Shown piece by piece: positions 14,059-25,776 of a stretch of DNA of 64,000 nucleotides. Origin of the DNA: Mikania micrantha (Eukaryota > Streptophyta > Magnoliopsida > Asterales > Asteraceae); NCBI GenBank assembly GCA_009363875.1, contig CM018698.1, positions 54,404,067-54,468,066 of the forward strand, in the 5' to 3' direction. The notes under the pieces are model-generated. The model saw only the letters and a program-made list of their open reading frames with translations. It ran no database searches and was not told where the DNA came from. The translations under genes and the position numbers were made by a program. The first letter of the stretch is position 1. Each line of letters starts with the position of its first letter.

Positions 14059-16096
14059 CATCCCCACACTTATCTCTTTTTCGTCCCTGAAAAGGGCCTA
14101 TGCAAAAATCTGGGATCATAGCTAGGTAAAATGGTTTCCACACAATTAAACTCATTAATTCAAAATTAAATGCTTTGGAAAAGATTGCAAGTATTTTGTT
14201 ATCCTACTAAACTCATACTGATTATTCAAGTCCCTTAGTCATGGTCTATTACGTTGATGTTCTACATTTCATTTCTTTAGACCCACACTTAGGAAATTTA
14301 AAACCAAATCAATCCTGGATTCTAGCTTTCAAGTCATCCTCACATATAAACAATACAAAATATTTCTCAAATCAGATTTTTATAATGGAAGCAGCTGAAA
14401 GCGTGAGCATTTTTCTTTTATTCATTTTTTTAATTGAACTTAGCTTAGTGGTGTTTCAACCAGGCTGCAACCCGGCGTGTGACACATAAGTTTCTCGTCC
14501 AACCTTTTTTTCTTTTATTTTTCTTTTTACTCAGCTTATTTGGTGAAATGGAGGCGCCATAAGACTCGGATTTATTCTCATAAAAAGAGTACTTATGTGC
14601 CAAACAAAAATCAGATTTTCGAAACTCTTACTTGTTATTATGCAAAGACTCCTTTACAACTAGAAAACAGTTTCATTAATTCCAAATTCCCAAGATGTTT
14701 CCCATGAAAATCATGCATTTAAGTGAAATTTTACCAATCTTACGGGATAAATACAATCAGTTGAGCCTACTTACACATCCCATAACCAAAGCATAAACCC
14801 AAACCAACAAGTTAACCATGAATGAAACCACAAAACCCAACTATTCTATCATTTCCCATCATGCTTTTGCAACCAACTTAAACAAAGACAAGAAAGATTT
14901 AAGCTGAAAACTAAAAATGAAAATAAATTTAAAAAAATTTTGACTCAAAAACTTAAGTAAACTAAAACTAAAATTCAAAAACTAACTACTGAAACAAATT
15001 TAAACTAAGTTTCCCATCCCCACACTTAAACTGTACATTGTCCCCAATGTAGAGAAAAAGGAAAACCAAAAGAAAAACTAAAATTTAAAAAGTAAAAACT
15101 GAAAATGACTTAGCTGGTTGAAGAGAAGACCGTCGAGTGCCAACCTTTCCACGTAGCTCCACAATCTACAAATTTTTCTCCACAGGCTACAAACATACAC
15201 ATAAGATCTACACAAAGACAAAGATCAAACAAGCATCAACACGTCCAAAGAATAATAATGATATCCATGATTAAGCCCAACCACAAACTAACCCTACCAT
15301 TTAACTAAAAATTAACAAAGGAAAACACAAATCAAACAAAGAAAATTAAGAACTAACTAAAAATTTAAAAAAAAAATCAATCCAATGCCACAAGAATGAA
15401 ATTAGAAAGCCACCTTACCTTAAAATCAACTTAGAACACCTCGCCTTAGTACACCCGTCAATGGAAATGAAAATGGTGGAATGGTAGTGAAAGATGGTTG
15501 AATGGGTATTTAATGGATGAAGGATGGTGGTGACAGCGGTGTAGGAGAGGTAATTTTGGGGGTAAAATTGAAATCTAGGGCTTGAAATGGCTAAAAACGG
15601 GTCTGGGTGCGCGTCGCGTATCGCGATAGGTAACCTTAAGGTTGTCGCGTAGCGCGACAATGTGTTGACCCGCGTGTTTGACCAGATCAGTAGTGTAGCG
15701 CTACAGATGGCCCTGTAGGTGTCGTGTGACGCAACGGAGTCATTTTTCCAGAGAGTTTCTGGCATTTTCATGCCTTAGCCAAAATTTTCACCCCAAAAAC
15801 ACCAAATTATCCTAGAACCACTATAAGGCAAAGAAATACATACCTGGTGGTTTCAATTCATCTTTATGGCATCAAATGGATTAGAAACTCTACAAACTCT
15901 ACACTTGGGAGTTTAACCCAAGATCTCACTCAAACTCAACTCAAATGGGAGGATCAAAGGAAACCTCCTCTCCTGCAATCAAATAAAAATCAATCAAGAA
16001 GAAATAAACAAAATAAATTAAAATAAATTGAAGACAAACTAAACACTAATATGCACAGATAAGAACAAGAACTAGTAAGCACAATCGACTAAGAAG

Positions 16097-16114
16097 TCCC
16101 TGGCAACGGCGCCA
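16097..16114 (-). other. tRNA-Asp primer-binding site, copy 5 (one mismatch)
   Basis: TCCCTGGCAACGGCGCCA: a single C-to-T change at a different position from those in copies 1 and 2. Confidence 0.8.
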
Positions 16115-16120
16115 AAAACT

Positions 16121-17839
16121 TGATGTCGACGGAGCTTAGCTAATAAACTAACTAAAAACCGACTCTAAAATAGACACAAAGTAATAAATCTAGACTCTCT
16201 AAAACCTAAGCTACCGACAGGCAAGTGTACCTATCGTATGTAGCAGAGCAAAGCAAGTCCGGATATCGAACCCACAGACTTCTACAGACTGTACTAACTA
16301 GACTCTATGACTTATCTATACAAAATTTGTACTTAAATAAAATAATAATAAGGAGGGGGGTTTTGCTAACAAAACTAAGAATAACTAAAAGAAAGCTAAA
16401 GAGAAAACACCAGACTAAAACGAAAATCAGACGCAGAAAGAACACTACCTAGGCATGAATCCTACACATGTTCAACAAAGAATCTATCGGTAATGGAAAC
16501 AATGTGATACCGGGATCTTAAAATACTAAAATCAAAGGAAACCTAGAGCACCCTCGACCCTTCTCAAGGATTGTCAACTAAGAGTCCTAGAAGACGTTAA
16601 ACCACCGGTTAAATGGATTTCCCTCACAGGTCATCCAATTATACTCAAAATGTATCCGCTAGACAATCTACCTCACGGCACGATAATCTCAAAACACCTA
16701 AGAAGTAACTGTTGAACAATCTACCTCACAGCGCGAAAGTCACAGTTTTCTTAAATGCTAGGGATGACTTGGGTTTTCCTATTGGATTCGGTAAACAAAG
16801 ATATAAGATGAACTAGAAAGATCTTCTCACAAAGCTTCTAAACTAGAAAATCTAACACCCTAGACAAACCGGCAATCTCTCACCTCACGGCTATCAAGAT
16901 TGTTTGCACATTCAATATATCTATATCAAGATAATAACTCCTATGATAAACTCGTACGTAGTAAACCATCCAATAATCAAAAACACACAGTAATTGACCT
17001 AGCATGCACCTATTACATGAGAGACATTCACCAAGGCACACAAGGAGTAAATCATCAATCCATAAACAATCATAGACACACATAAACATCCAATAATCCA
17101 ATCCAAGTTTGTTACATCAAGAGTTCATCACATAAACATAATCCAAAACCAATAAAAACCAATGTTAAACATGTGCAATCATCAAAACCTAGGTAGTTCT
17201 AAAAGATTAGCCAAGAAACATCATACGAATACAATCCATAATCTGCTTAAAGTGAATGAGAAACATAGAAATCAAAGAAAACAAAGAAACAAAGAAAACC
17301 GAATGAAGAACACCCGAATTCCTTGATCCTAGGCCTTCAATCTTCAATCCAATGCTTTCCCAACCTTTGATTCACCTTAGAATGGCCTTTCCTCGTCCTC
17401 CTAGTCGCCTCCAGCCGTTCAAAAACGTGTTCTCCCCTTTCTTTTTCGACTTTTTGGCTTAAAACTAAAAAACTGCGATTTTAGACCTGTGGCGTATCAC
17501 GACAGATACCTCCAAATCTGTCGCGTAGCGCGACAGACATCAGAGGGTATTTTTGTCTTTCCCACCTCTAGCGTAGCTCGACAGGGTTTCAGTTGGTTGT
17601 CGCGTAGCGCGAGGGAATCCAGAATTCAGTTTTTGGCCTTCTTTGATTCCAGGTCCGTTCTCGCCCAACCGAGAGCTCGTTTCTTTGTACTTTAGCACCA
17701 AATAAACATGTTTATTACCTGCAAGCATCAAATTACAGAAATGTGAAGCACCAGCTTAAATCGACTCTAAAACTGAATAAAACGGTACTGAAACTTAACA
17801 AAAACAAATGGAAAAACAGATGTGTTTTACAACACATCA
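16121..17839 (-). repeat. LTR, copy 5 of array (last complete LTR)
   Basis: 1,719 bp. It is the rightmost LTR. The sequence to its right (17,840-19,679) is polypurine tract plus internal domain that breaks off before reaching another primer site or LTR. That flank has more private changes than earlier copies (17,975, 18,018, 18,032 and 18,105 areas), as expected for the edge unit of a homogenised array. Confidence 0.9.
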
Positions 17840-19643
17840 CATCCCCACACTTATCTCTTTTTCGTCCCTGAAAAGGGCCTATGCAAAAATCTGGGATCAT
17901 AGCTAGGTAAAATGGTTTCCACACAATTAAACTCATTAATTCAAAATTAAATGCTTTGGAAAAGATTGCAAGTATTGTTATCCTACTAAACTCATACTGA
18001 TTATTCAAGTCCCTTACTCATGGTCTATTACGCTGATGTTCTACATTTCATTTCTTTAGACCCACACTTAGGAAATTTAAAACCAAATCAATCCTGGATT
18101 CTAGTTTTCAAGTCATCCTCACATATAAACAATACAAAATATTTCTCAAATCAGATTTTTATAATGGAAGCAGCTGAAAGCGTGAGCATTTTTCTTTTAT
18201 TCATTTTTTTAATTGAACTTAGCTTAGTGGTGTTTCAACCAGGCTGCAACCCGGCGTGTGACACATAAGTTTCTCGTCCAACCTTTTTTTCTTTTATTTT
18301 TCTTTTTACTCAGCTTATTTGGTGAAATGGAGGCGCCATAAGACTCGGATTTATTCTCATAAAAAGAGTACTTATGTGCCAAACAAAAATCAGATTTTCG
18401 AAACTCTTACTTGTTATTATGCAAAGACTCCTTTACAACTAGAAAACAGTTTCATTAATTCCAAATTCCCAAGATGTTTCCCATGAAAATCATGCATTTA
18501 AGTGAAATTTTACCAATCTTACGGGATAAATACAATCAGTTGAGCCTACTTACACATCCCATAACCAAAGCATAAACCCAAACCAACAAGTTAACCATGA
18601 ATGAAACCACAAAACCCAACTATTCTATCATTTCCCATCATGCTTTTGCAACCAACTTAAACAAAGACAAGAAAGATTTAAGCTGAAAACTAAAAATGAA
18701 AATAAATTTAAAAAAATTTTGACTCAAAAACTTAAGTAAACTAAAACTAAAATTCAAAAACTAACTACTGAAACAAATTTAAACTAAGTTTCCCATCCCC
18801 ACACTTAAACTGTACATTGTCCCCAATGTAGAGAAAAAAGGAAAACCAAAAGAAAAACTAAAATTTAAAAACTAAAAACTGAAAATGACTTAGCTGGTTG
18901 AAGAGAAGACCGTCGAGTGCCAACCTTTCCACGTAGCTCCACAATCTACAAATTTTTCTCCACAGGCTACAAACATACACATAAGATCTACACAAAGACA
19001 AAGATCAAACAAGCATCAACACGTCCAAAGAATAATAATGATATCCATGATTAAGCCCAACCACAAACTAACCCTACCATTTAACTAAAAATTAACAAAG
19101 GAAAACACAAATCAAACAAAGAAAATTAAGAACTAACTAAAAATTTAAAAAAAAAATCAATCCAATGCCACAAGAATGAAATTAGAAAGCCACCTTACCT
19201 TAAAATCAACTTAGAACACCTCGCCTTAGTACACCCGTCAATGGAAATGAGAATGGTGGAATGGTAGTGAAAGATGGTTGAATGGGTATTTAATGGATGA
19301 AGGATGGTGGTGACAGCGGTGTAGGAGAGGTAATTTTGGGGGTAAAATTGAAATCTAGGGCTTGAAATGGCTAAAAACGGGTCTGGGTGCGCGTCGCGTA
19401 TCGCGATAGGTAACCTTAAGGTTGTCGCGTAGCGCGACAATGTGTTGACCCGCGTGTTTGACCAGATCAGTAGTGTAGCGCTACAGATGGCCCTGTAGGT
19501 GTCGTGTGACGCAACGGAGTCATTTTTCCAGAGAGTTTCTGGCATTTTCATGCCTTAGCCAAAATTTTCACCCCAAAAACACCAAATTATCCTAGAACCA
19601 CTATAAGGCAAAGAAATACATACCTGGTGGTTTCAATTCATCT

Positions 19644-20713
19644 TTATGGCATCAAATGGATTAGAAACTCTACAAACTCCCGAATCGGCTCGGGCTCCGG
19701 CATCGGGCCAACGTCCTGCTGTTGCTGCTCCTGCACGACGATGACCTGGGCGGGCTGAAATGGGCGGCCGTCCAGCCCAATAAATTGCAATCCCAGACCC
19801 GGGATGTCGGCGGCAAGTTTCATGGTCATGACCGTCCGCCGATCGAGCTTACGAGGCTCGATCGCCGGCACATCATCAAGCATGTCAACCATGCCTCTGG
19901 TGCGGGCGATGTGGGTGACAAAGGCGCCACCCCACAATGTACCGCGCTCCTGTCGGTGGTAGAAGGAGGCGTAGTACAACGCAAAACACCGTGCCAGGTT
20001 GCACGGCCTGCCAGCAATGAGTGAGTGCAAATAAAACAGATCTGTCGTCGTCACCCACTCCTGGCTCTGACTGCGATCTGAGATGGTCGGCACGATGCAG
20101 CGGTGGATGTAACGGATCAGAGGATCTCTGATCATCGAGGCCCGTACCCGGTGGCCGGTGAAGGGCGTATCTGATATCTGGGCCCACCAGGCCCTCATAA
20201 CCCCCTCCTCCCCCTGCGTCAACCCCTGTATGAAGTCCTCACGAATGGTCTCCGGCTCGTAGTAGAGGCCTAACTGCCCGGCGAACCGCTCGATCGACAT
20301 CGCGTGGTGTTGTCCGCCTAGTGAGAACTCAATATCCGGAAGCTCCTCGTCCTCGTCCTCCCTAACTGCTGGCTGGTGAGCTCTATATCTAAATGTAGAT
20401 AGAAACTCAACAGTGATCAACCGGTAGGTGGGCAGGTCCGCGAGATCGAACAGGCGAGTCCACGGCGTGTCCTCGCCGAGGATGGCTCTCGCATGAACCG
20501 CCTCCCCGGCATCAGCCAGAAGACCCCAATCTATAGAATGAGGCGTCGGCACGCTCATCCGAATATCCGACGGCACCTCATCGCCGTCGCTGACTCTGGC
20601 TCGAACTGGAGCCACTCGTACTGCGATAACGCGAGCGACTCGGGATCTAACGACGGCCCCTGCTGCTGTGGCATCGGGTCGACGCCCTCCTGGTGTGGCA
20701 TGTCGGCGTCCAT
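19644..20713 (-). pseudogene. Athila ORF1-like retrotransposon gene, frameshifted and truncated
   Basis: The frame from about 20,600 down to 19,644 encodes about 300 residues resembling the plant Arabidopsis retrotransposon ORF-1 (Athila) family. Blocks that fit the family are a VEFLSTFRY-type segment, an FSLGGQ..SIERFAGQLGLY block, DPLIRYIHRCIVPTIS, DLFYLHSLI..PCNLARC and GGAFVTHIAR. The likely ATG at 20,711-20,713 (MDADMPHQEG) follows a pyrimidine-rich tract ending CAG, so a 3' splice site is plausible. That upstream frame stops at 20,555-20,557, and the domain lies in another frame, so a frameshift falls near 20,560-20,600. The last 11 codons and the stop lie in array sequence: the junction is at 19,679/19,680. 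The 3' end of the original gene is therefore missing or fused. It is much more GC-rich than its flanks. The biochemical role of this family is unknown. Confidence 0.75.
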
Positions 20714-20774
20714 CTCTGCTACAGAAAAGTATAAGATGAAAAACGAAAAACGACCGAACGTTAAAATTTTTTTT

Positions 20775-21125
20775 GTCTAAGACGGCCCGTCTTGGCAATA
20801 CCAGGCCAAAACTAGGCCGTCTGACCAAGACGACCCGTCTTGGCAATACCAGGCCAACACTAGGCCGTCTGACCAAGACGGCCCGTCTTGGTCAAGACGG
20901 CCCGTCTTGGCAATACCAGGCCAAAACTAGGCCGTCTGACCAAGACGGCCCGTCTTCGTCTAGACGGCCCGTCTTGGCCATACCAGCCCAAAGGTCACCT
21001 TCTTCATTTGATGAACAAGACGGGCCGTACTGGTTAAGACGGCCCGTCTTGTTCTTTATTGATTTAAATTTTGAGTGGCCAAGACGGGCCATACAGGTTA
21101 CGACGGCCCGTCTTGTTCATATTTC
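20775..21125. repeat. GC-rich palindromic tandem repeat (AAGACGGCCCGTCTT type)
   Basis: A unit of about 48 bp, starting with AAGACGGCCCGTCTTGGCAA and ending in TAGGCCGTCTGACC, is repeated about four times to 20,990. Spaced AAGACGGGCCGTACTGG / ACGGCCCGTCTTG dyads follow to 21,120. Each repeat is self-complementary. The cluster lies just upstream of the ORF1-like gene on its coding strand, probably in its 5' leader or intron. Confidence 0.8.
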
Positions 21126-21323
21126 GAAAACTTTAAAACGCCCTAAACAAGTCCTATTTTGATCAAAAACCTAATCTAAACACATATTCATGATCTACGG
21201 GCGAAAATACATGGTATCGAAAGTTTGAAGCACCAAGACGGGGTGTATAGACCAGATGAGAGGAAAATGTGAGCGTATGTGTGTGGAAAAGTAAAAAATG
21301 AAACTCAGATTTGAATTTAATCT

Positions 21324-21386
21324 AGAACAGTATGGGCCGTACTGGGCAGTACGGGCCGTACTGGGCAGTACGGGCCGTACTGTTCT
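21324..21386. repeat. 63-bp near-palindrome of GTACGGGCCGTAC units
   Basis: Three GTAYGGGCCGTACTG modules lie head to tail, bounded by AGAACAGTA and TACTGTTCT, so the whole block can fold into a long hairpin. It shares its core with the clusters at 20.8-21.1 kb and 24.6-24.9 kb. Confidence 0.8.
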
Positions 21387-21453
21387 AACTTTTTTTTTAA
21401 ATTAAAAAGAATTCACTTTTATTACATTTCATTAAAGAATTTGTTTATTACAT

Positions 21454-24400
21454 TTAAACGTCTATGTAGTCGACCAACTTATTTTCATCTAAAAATATTT
21501 GATATTCTTGCAGCCTGTCATGATATACAAACTCCCAGTCGGATGCGGCATCATTTCGGTAACGTTTCCAGATAGGATTTACCGTTGGCATTGGATAACA
21601 TCCTTGTAAGGTAACATTAACGAAATGGACGCCAAGATGAACTACTGATACGACGTTATGTCGCGGCAAACTATTAGCAGATGTCCACAAAGGAAAAATG
21701 GTTTGAGGACCTCGACTGCTGAAAAGGTGAACGATTACTTTGAGCAATTACTAAACCTGTGTGGGGCATAAACATCCAATGTTCGGCAGGAGCAGGTGCA
21801 ATCTGTTGCCAATTTATTGTGTTGCGTAGTACATCATAAAATCCTGGGTCGTAGGAGTTAAACACATATATGTACAGATCTGCGTTGAAATCCAATTCTT
21901 GCAAGAGTTGTTGTCGAATAAATGCCCAATGACTTTCATCGAATCCTAAGCCCACGGCTACAGAACGAAAACCACAGTTACCATCTGGCTGGACATCTTG
22001 TATGTTTATCACGTAAGGTTGAAGGAGAGGAAGGATGCGATGACCGAATCGATAAACATTGTTTAATCCTTCAGGCTTCATGTTACGTGGAAAACGGAAT
22101 TCGTTTTGACTTAGCGAGTCCGATGGTCGCATTGCTTTTGATACCGATGTGGAACGGCTGCGCCGAAATACGGGTTTCTGACTTTTCTCGGTCACAACTG
22201 TAAACGAACTATGCCTCGAAGGTTCAAATGTACTTTCTTGGGACGCTAAATTATCTTTAACAACGTATTGCTCTTGCTCTTTTTGTTTCTGTGCCTTTAA
22301 AGTTGGACGACCACATGTATCTTTTGAACTGAAGGCGCCTTTTTGTCGCTTTTGTTTGGAAATAATTGCGGCAAGACCTTCTTTATTAGACTCTTTTTTA
22401 TTTCAGGAGGTTTGGAATTTATTTCTTTTGTAATCAAACCCATTTGTCCTATAACATCTATTTCTTCTTCTTCTAACAGTGTTGGGTTAGCTGCGTTAAG
22501 TTTTGTCCAAAAAATATCTATATCTGAGAGCGGTATCTTTTTATCTGCATAATTTATAATTACAATTAATATAAAAGTAACTACGTGCGAAACATCTAAG
22601 ATTTACATTTAATATTACGAACATGTGTTGTAATATTTTGATATATTACAAGCGCACGGCAACCCACAACTCATCCAAAGCTGGTGGCCACACATCATAT
22701 TTTTGTCACGCATGACTCTTATTTTGTCTTTTTCCTCGACCAACAAATCAAAAGCTTTATGGGACACCTTTCCTCGAAGGTTATCAAATATTGGTAGTTT
22801 ATGATGACCTATAGTTTTAATCAAGCTCGTTTCAAAATCGTGTTTCATTTATACCTCCTGTGCTTGCACGATTTCATTTACGAAACCGACAAGCGAGGCA
22901 AGCGTGCTGTTTGGTGATCTGAGGAATCGTTTTAGGTTCGAGTGCTGACTTTCCACCCGGTTTGTTGTACGTTGACCAAAGTTGCGCGTTCTATTGGTCC
23001 ATGCTGTTACAAACATATCTCTGTAACTGTTTAACCAGGTGTGCGTCAGATACTCCAGAACCCCTGAAATGAAACAAAAAACCAATGATGATATGATGAT
23101 AATAATGATGGTATATGATGCTTACTTTTTTTGTTGTCTTTGATAAGTCTTTCGTACAGACTGTTGTAGTTGTAGTCGTATAACTCTGTTGTCGGAGAGT
23201 TACACAAATTCGCCCATCGACCTTTGAATTTCTTCCCGTCTGCGTCCGAAAAGCTTGCCTTGCAGTGTTTGGCAATATTTTCGTCTATGTGCCATCTGCA
23301 AGGATATTTTTAAGCTTCTGGAAACACTTTACGGCACGCATTCATAACAGCAAGGTCTCGATCTGTTATGATCACACATGGATCCATACATTTATTCAAC
23401 ATACTCTTAGCTATTTCCAAGACCCAGACGTAGTTCTCCTCACGCTCTTTGCTTACGAACGCGTGAGCAATACTAAACGTCTGGTGTGTGGAAGTCACGC
23501 CAACAATTTGAATAAATGGAAGCCTGTACTGGTTCGTTTTGTACGTCGCGTCCATCATCAGTAGGTGCGGAAATGCACGCCACCAGCAAATACGATTTTG
23601 GATGACAGAAGAAAATGTCTTCCACGACGTTTGTTTCAGGATCCTCCCGGGTATAGTAAACGTACCGCTGACTGTGAAGCACGTTTTCTAAGACCTGCAT
23701 CGGAGTATCACCGAATTTCTTGTTGTTTTTTATCTTCTGCTGTAAATTGTATACATCCCTAGGGACGGATACATTTACAGGGTTATGTTTCTTTATGCTC
23801 GAAAGTATGTTACGAGGATCCATGTGTCGCTCGGTCAGATTCTCAACCAGATCTTCTTCCTCTTGAGTGAATCTTCTAACATATGGATGACCCTCTAGAT
23901 TATGAGCAGGTTCGTGATTGTGATTGTCGTTAATCACCTGCAATTTCCAGGATTCACGAACTTCGTTGTATAACCCTATCAGTTGAAACGGATAATCGAT
24001 TTTCTTGCTGCCTGACCGTCTAAGGATTGCGATGCTATTGTGCTCGCCACCATGGTCACACATGAGCCAGACTTTGATTACACTGCCTGTTGTCTTTGAT
24101 TTTTTCGTTCTTCTTTTGACTACAATGTAACCATTGTCTAGTGCTCTACTTTTCACCCACCCTACCAGCGCTTCCTTAGACATAAACTTCTGACATATAA
24201 AAACAATAATAAATACCGTAAATGGATAGCGATAATATAAAATCATTAACATTTATGTTTCATTTAAGTTACCTCTTTGGTTTCCCAGTTAACGTTTGAA
24301 GCCCCCGGCTTTTCTTCATAACCCTCCTCCGGGTTACTTTGTTTACTGTCGTCATACACGAACCCATACGATGCTTGACTGTCAAAACCGACATCAGCGT

Positions 24401-24506
24401 TAGGTTCAGCATTCAGATCTATCGTGCCGTATGAATACTCGACAGGAGGCTCTTCGTTCAAATCTGGCATGGAATAGTTGAAAAAATTCCCATCCCAGAA
24501 AGACAT
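21454..24506 (-). pseudogene. FAR1/MULE transposase with OTU domain, multiply disabled
   Basis: Minus-strand order: an acidic N-terminus (MSFWDGNFFNYSMPDLNEEP, 24,506); intron 24,190-24,272 (GT-AG); FAR1-type DNA-binding region (WLMCDHGGEHN, NHNHEPAHN); MULE transposase core (MDATYKTNQYRLPF, ITDRDLAVMNA, about 23,580-23,310); WHIDENIAKHC; intron 23,064-23,125; TTNRVESQHSNLK and VSHKAFDLL; SWIM-like zinc finger (CGHQLWMSCGLPCAC, about 22,640-22,690); then an OTU cysteine-protease-like domain with DGNC (21,974-21,985, putative catalytic Cys) and a later HFV (about 21,619-21,627, putative catalytic His). Lesions: frameshift near 23,580; in-frame stops at 23,310-23,312 and 22,849-22,851; frameshift in an A-run near 22,395; frameshift near 21,740. 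FAR1/MULE proteins cut and move Mutator-like elements; OTU domains deubiquitinate, but their role in transposons is unknown. The element ends were not resolved. Confidence 0.85.
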
Positions 24507-24599
24507 CGTTACAGATACGAATTATCTTGAAATATATTCGAATTCGAAAGTTACGCGTTCGTTTGAAACGATTCAAGCTTATATACAAATTTCAAAATG

Positions 24600-24862
24600 T
24601 TCAAGACGGCCCGTACTAGGTCAAATCAGTGTCCTTTTGTCAGAATTGAAAAAACAAGACGGGCCGTACTGGCCAGTACGGGCGTCTTGCTATCTAATCA
24701 TTGTACTTAGTTGCAGGGAATGTCTGTACGATGATTGAGACGGGTCATCCTGGCCAGTACGGCCCGTCTTACTCCCAATCATTGGCGCAGGTTGTCAGGA
24801 GGGAATGTTTGACCGAGGACTGAGACGGGCCGTACTGGGCAGTACAGGCCGTTTCAGGGGTG
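24600..24862. repeat. Second cluster of GACGGGCCGTACTGG dyads
   Basis: About four dyads (24,602, 24,657, 24,740 and 24,822 areas), each of the form GACGGGCCGTACTGG-CCAGTACGGCCCGTCTT with changes. They lie immediately upstream of the MULE-like gene start and match the repeats at 20.8-21.4 kb. The set therefore brackets the MULE pseudogene. They could be sub-terminal repeats of that element or belong to the ORF1-like element it inserted into. Confidence 0.7.
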
Positions 24863-25776
24863 TATTTTTAAAAAAATTGGGTGTGAGAATAACAACACCC
24901 TAAAAAAATGGAAGATAACATGATCGTTTTTTATTTATTTAGGAAAAAAAAATGCAACATCAAGACATGATCAGACACAAATACGTTAACATGATACGAC
25001 TTGACTTTAACATGTTTTGCGTTAAAACAGGTCTACACGTTAAGAAATTTTTATTTTCGAGTCTAAATAGATGGAAATTCGTTATCTTGTTAAGACCAAT
25101 TTATAATTTAAAATTTAAAATAAATATTATAATAAAATTGGTAAATAGCCAATTACCTTCAAAAAGTCATTATTAACTAACCGTAGTGCCGTAACATTTC
25201 TTTAACGGGTCATTTATAGTGTTAACTGTTAACATATTTCTTAACGGATCATTTCGTGTTTATATGTTTTATAAGAAGTCGTGTTTGCTTCAACCTATTT
25301 TGTGTTTCGTGTTAGACAATGTGTAGTTGTCACACCACTATTACTCAAAATAGGCGCTAGATAAACAATCAACACCTTCAACCACTCGTTACTTCACATC
25401 ATTATCGCATGTGTCGTTAGTAGTCGATGACCAATAACGGGTCGTGTCTCACCTCGTTACGCCAACCCTTAGCCTAACGGCCACCGTATATCATTAGCAG
25501 AAACCGAAACCGTAAAGCTTGTTGGATTTGACTTCAAACAGTAATCGCCATGTATCATTATCAGAAACCCAAACCCTGAACAATCTACCGTACTAACCGC
25601 CACCACCTGTACCACCGCCGACGCCGTCGTGTCGCCGATCTGCCAACCACTTACCGGATTCTAGCTCCGACCAATTCACGGTCGTGTGTATCAAACTCGT
25701 TTTCTTCTGCAACACACCACCACTTTCGTGCCCTAAACCCTTTAACAAAACCTCATCGTCACCACCGTACACGGCA
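24863..25776 (+). other. Upstream and 5' leader region of the helicase gene
   Basis: The AT-rich stretch to about 25,320 holds no recognisable gene. From about 25,560 the sequence becomes C-rich and leads into the coding start. An in-frame stop at 25,594-25,596 and no ATG between it and 25,777 support 25,777 as the first in-frame AUG. No TATA box was assigned with confidence. Confidence 0.4.

Larger units (their letters stand above)
1..19679 (-). repeat. Tandem array of a non-autonomous Athila-like LTR retrotransposon
   Basis: Units start at 1, 3783, 7565, 11346, 15127 and 18907, giving periods of 3782, 3782, 3781, 3781 and 3780 bp. Each unit has one 1,719-bp LTR and a 2,063-bp internal domain read on the minus strand in the order LTR, tRNA-Asp primer-binding site, internal, polypurine tract, next LTR. 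No gag, protease, reverse transcriptase or integrase reading frame is visible, so mobility would need proteins in trans. Copies differ by a few substitutions and homopolymer or short indels: 6A versus 5A near 11,275 and 15,055, and a 2-bp loss near 17,975. Copies 5 and 6 share a C-to-A change (15,823 and 19,603 area) that copies 1-4 lack. The short conserved reading frames repeated in each unit have no recognisable domain and are conserved only because the copies are recent. The array continues beyond the left edge and stops abruptly at 19,679. The Athila assignment rests on the primer site and LTR ends. Confidence 0.9.

Noticed and set aside
1..19679. CRISPR-like or rDNA-type repeat array
   Set aside because: The unit is 3.78 kb with LTR hallmarks. 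There are no short repeats with spacers, and no rRNA sequence is recognised.
19722..20187. Other open frames overlapping the ORF1-like gene on both strands
   Set aside because: They are alternative-frame shadows of GC-rich coding sequence. Only one frame carries family motifs.
25684..25776. Upstream extension of the helicase start
   Set aside because: The frame is open upstream only from a GTG. No ATG occurs before 25,777 in that frame, so a eukaryotic start there is unlikely.
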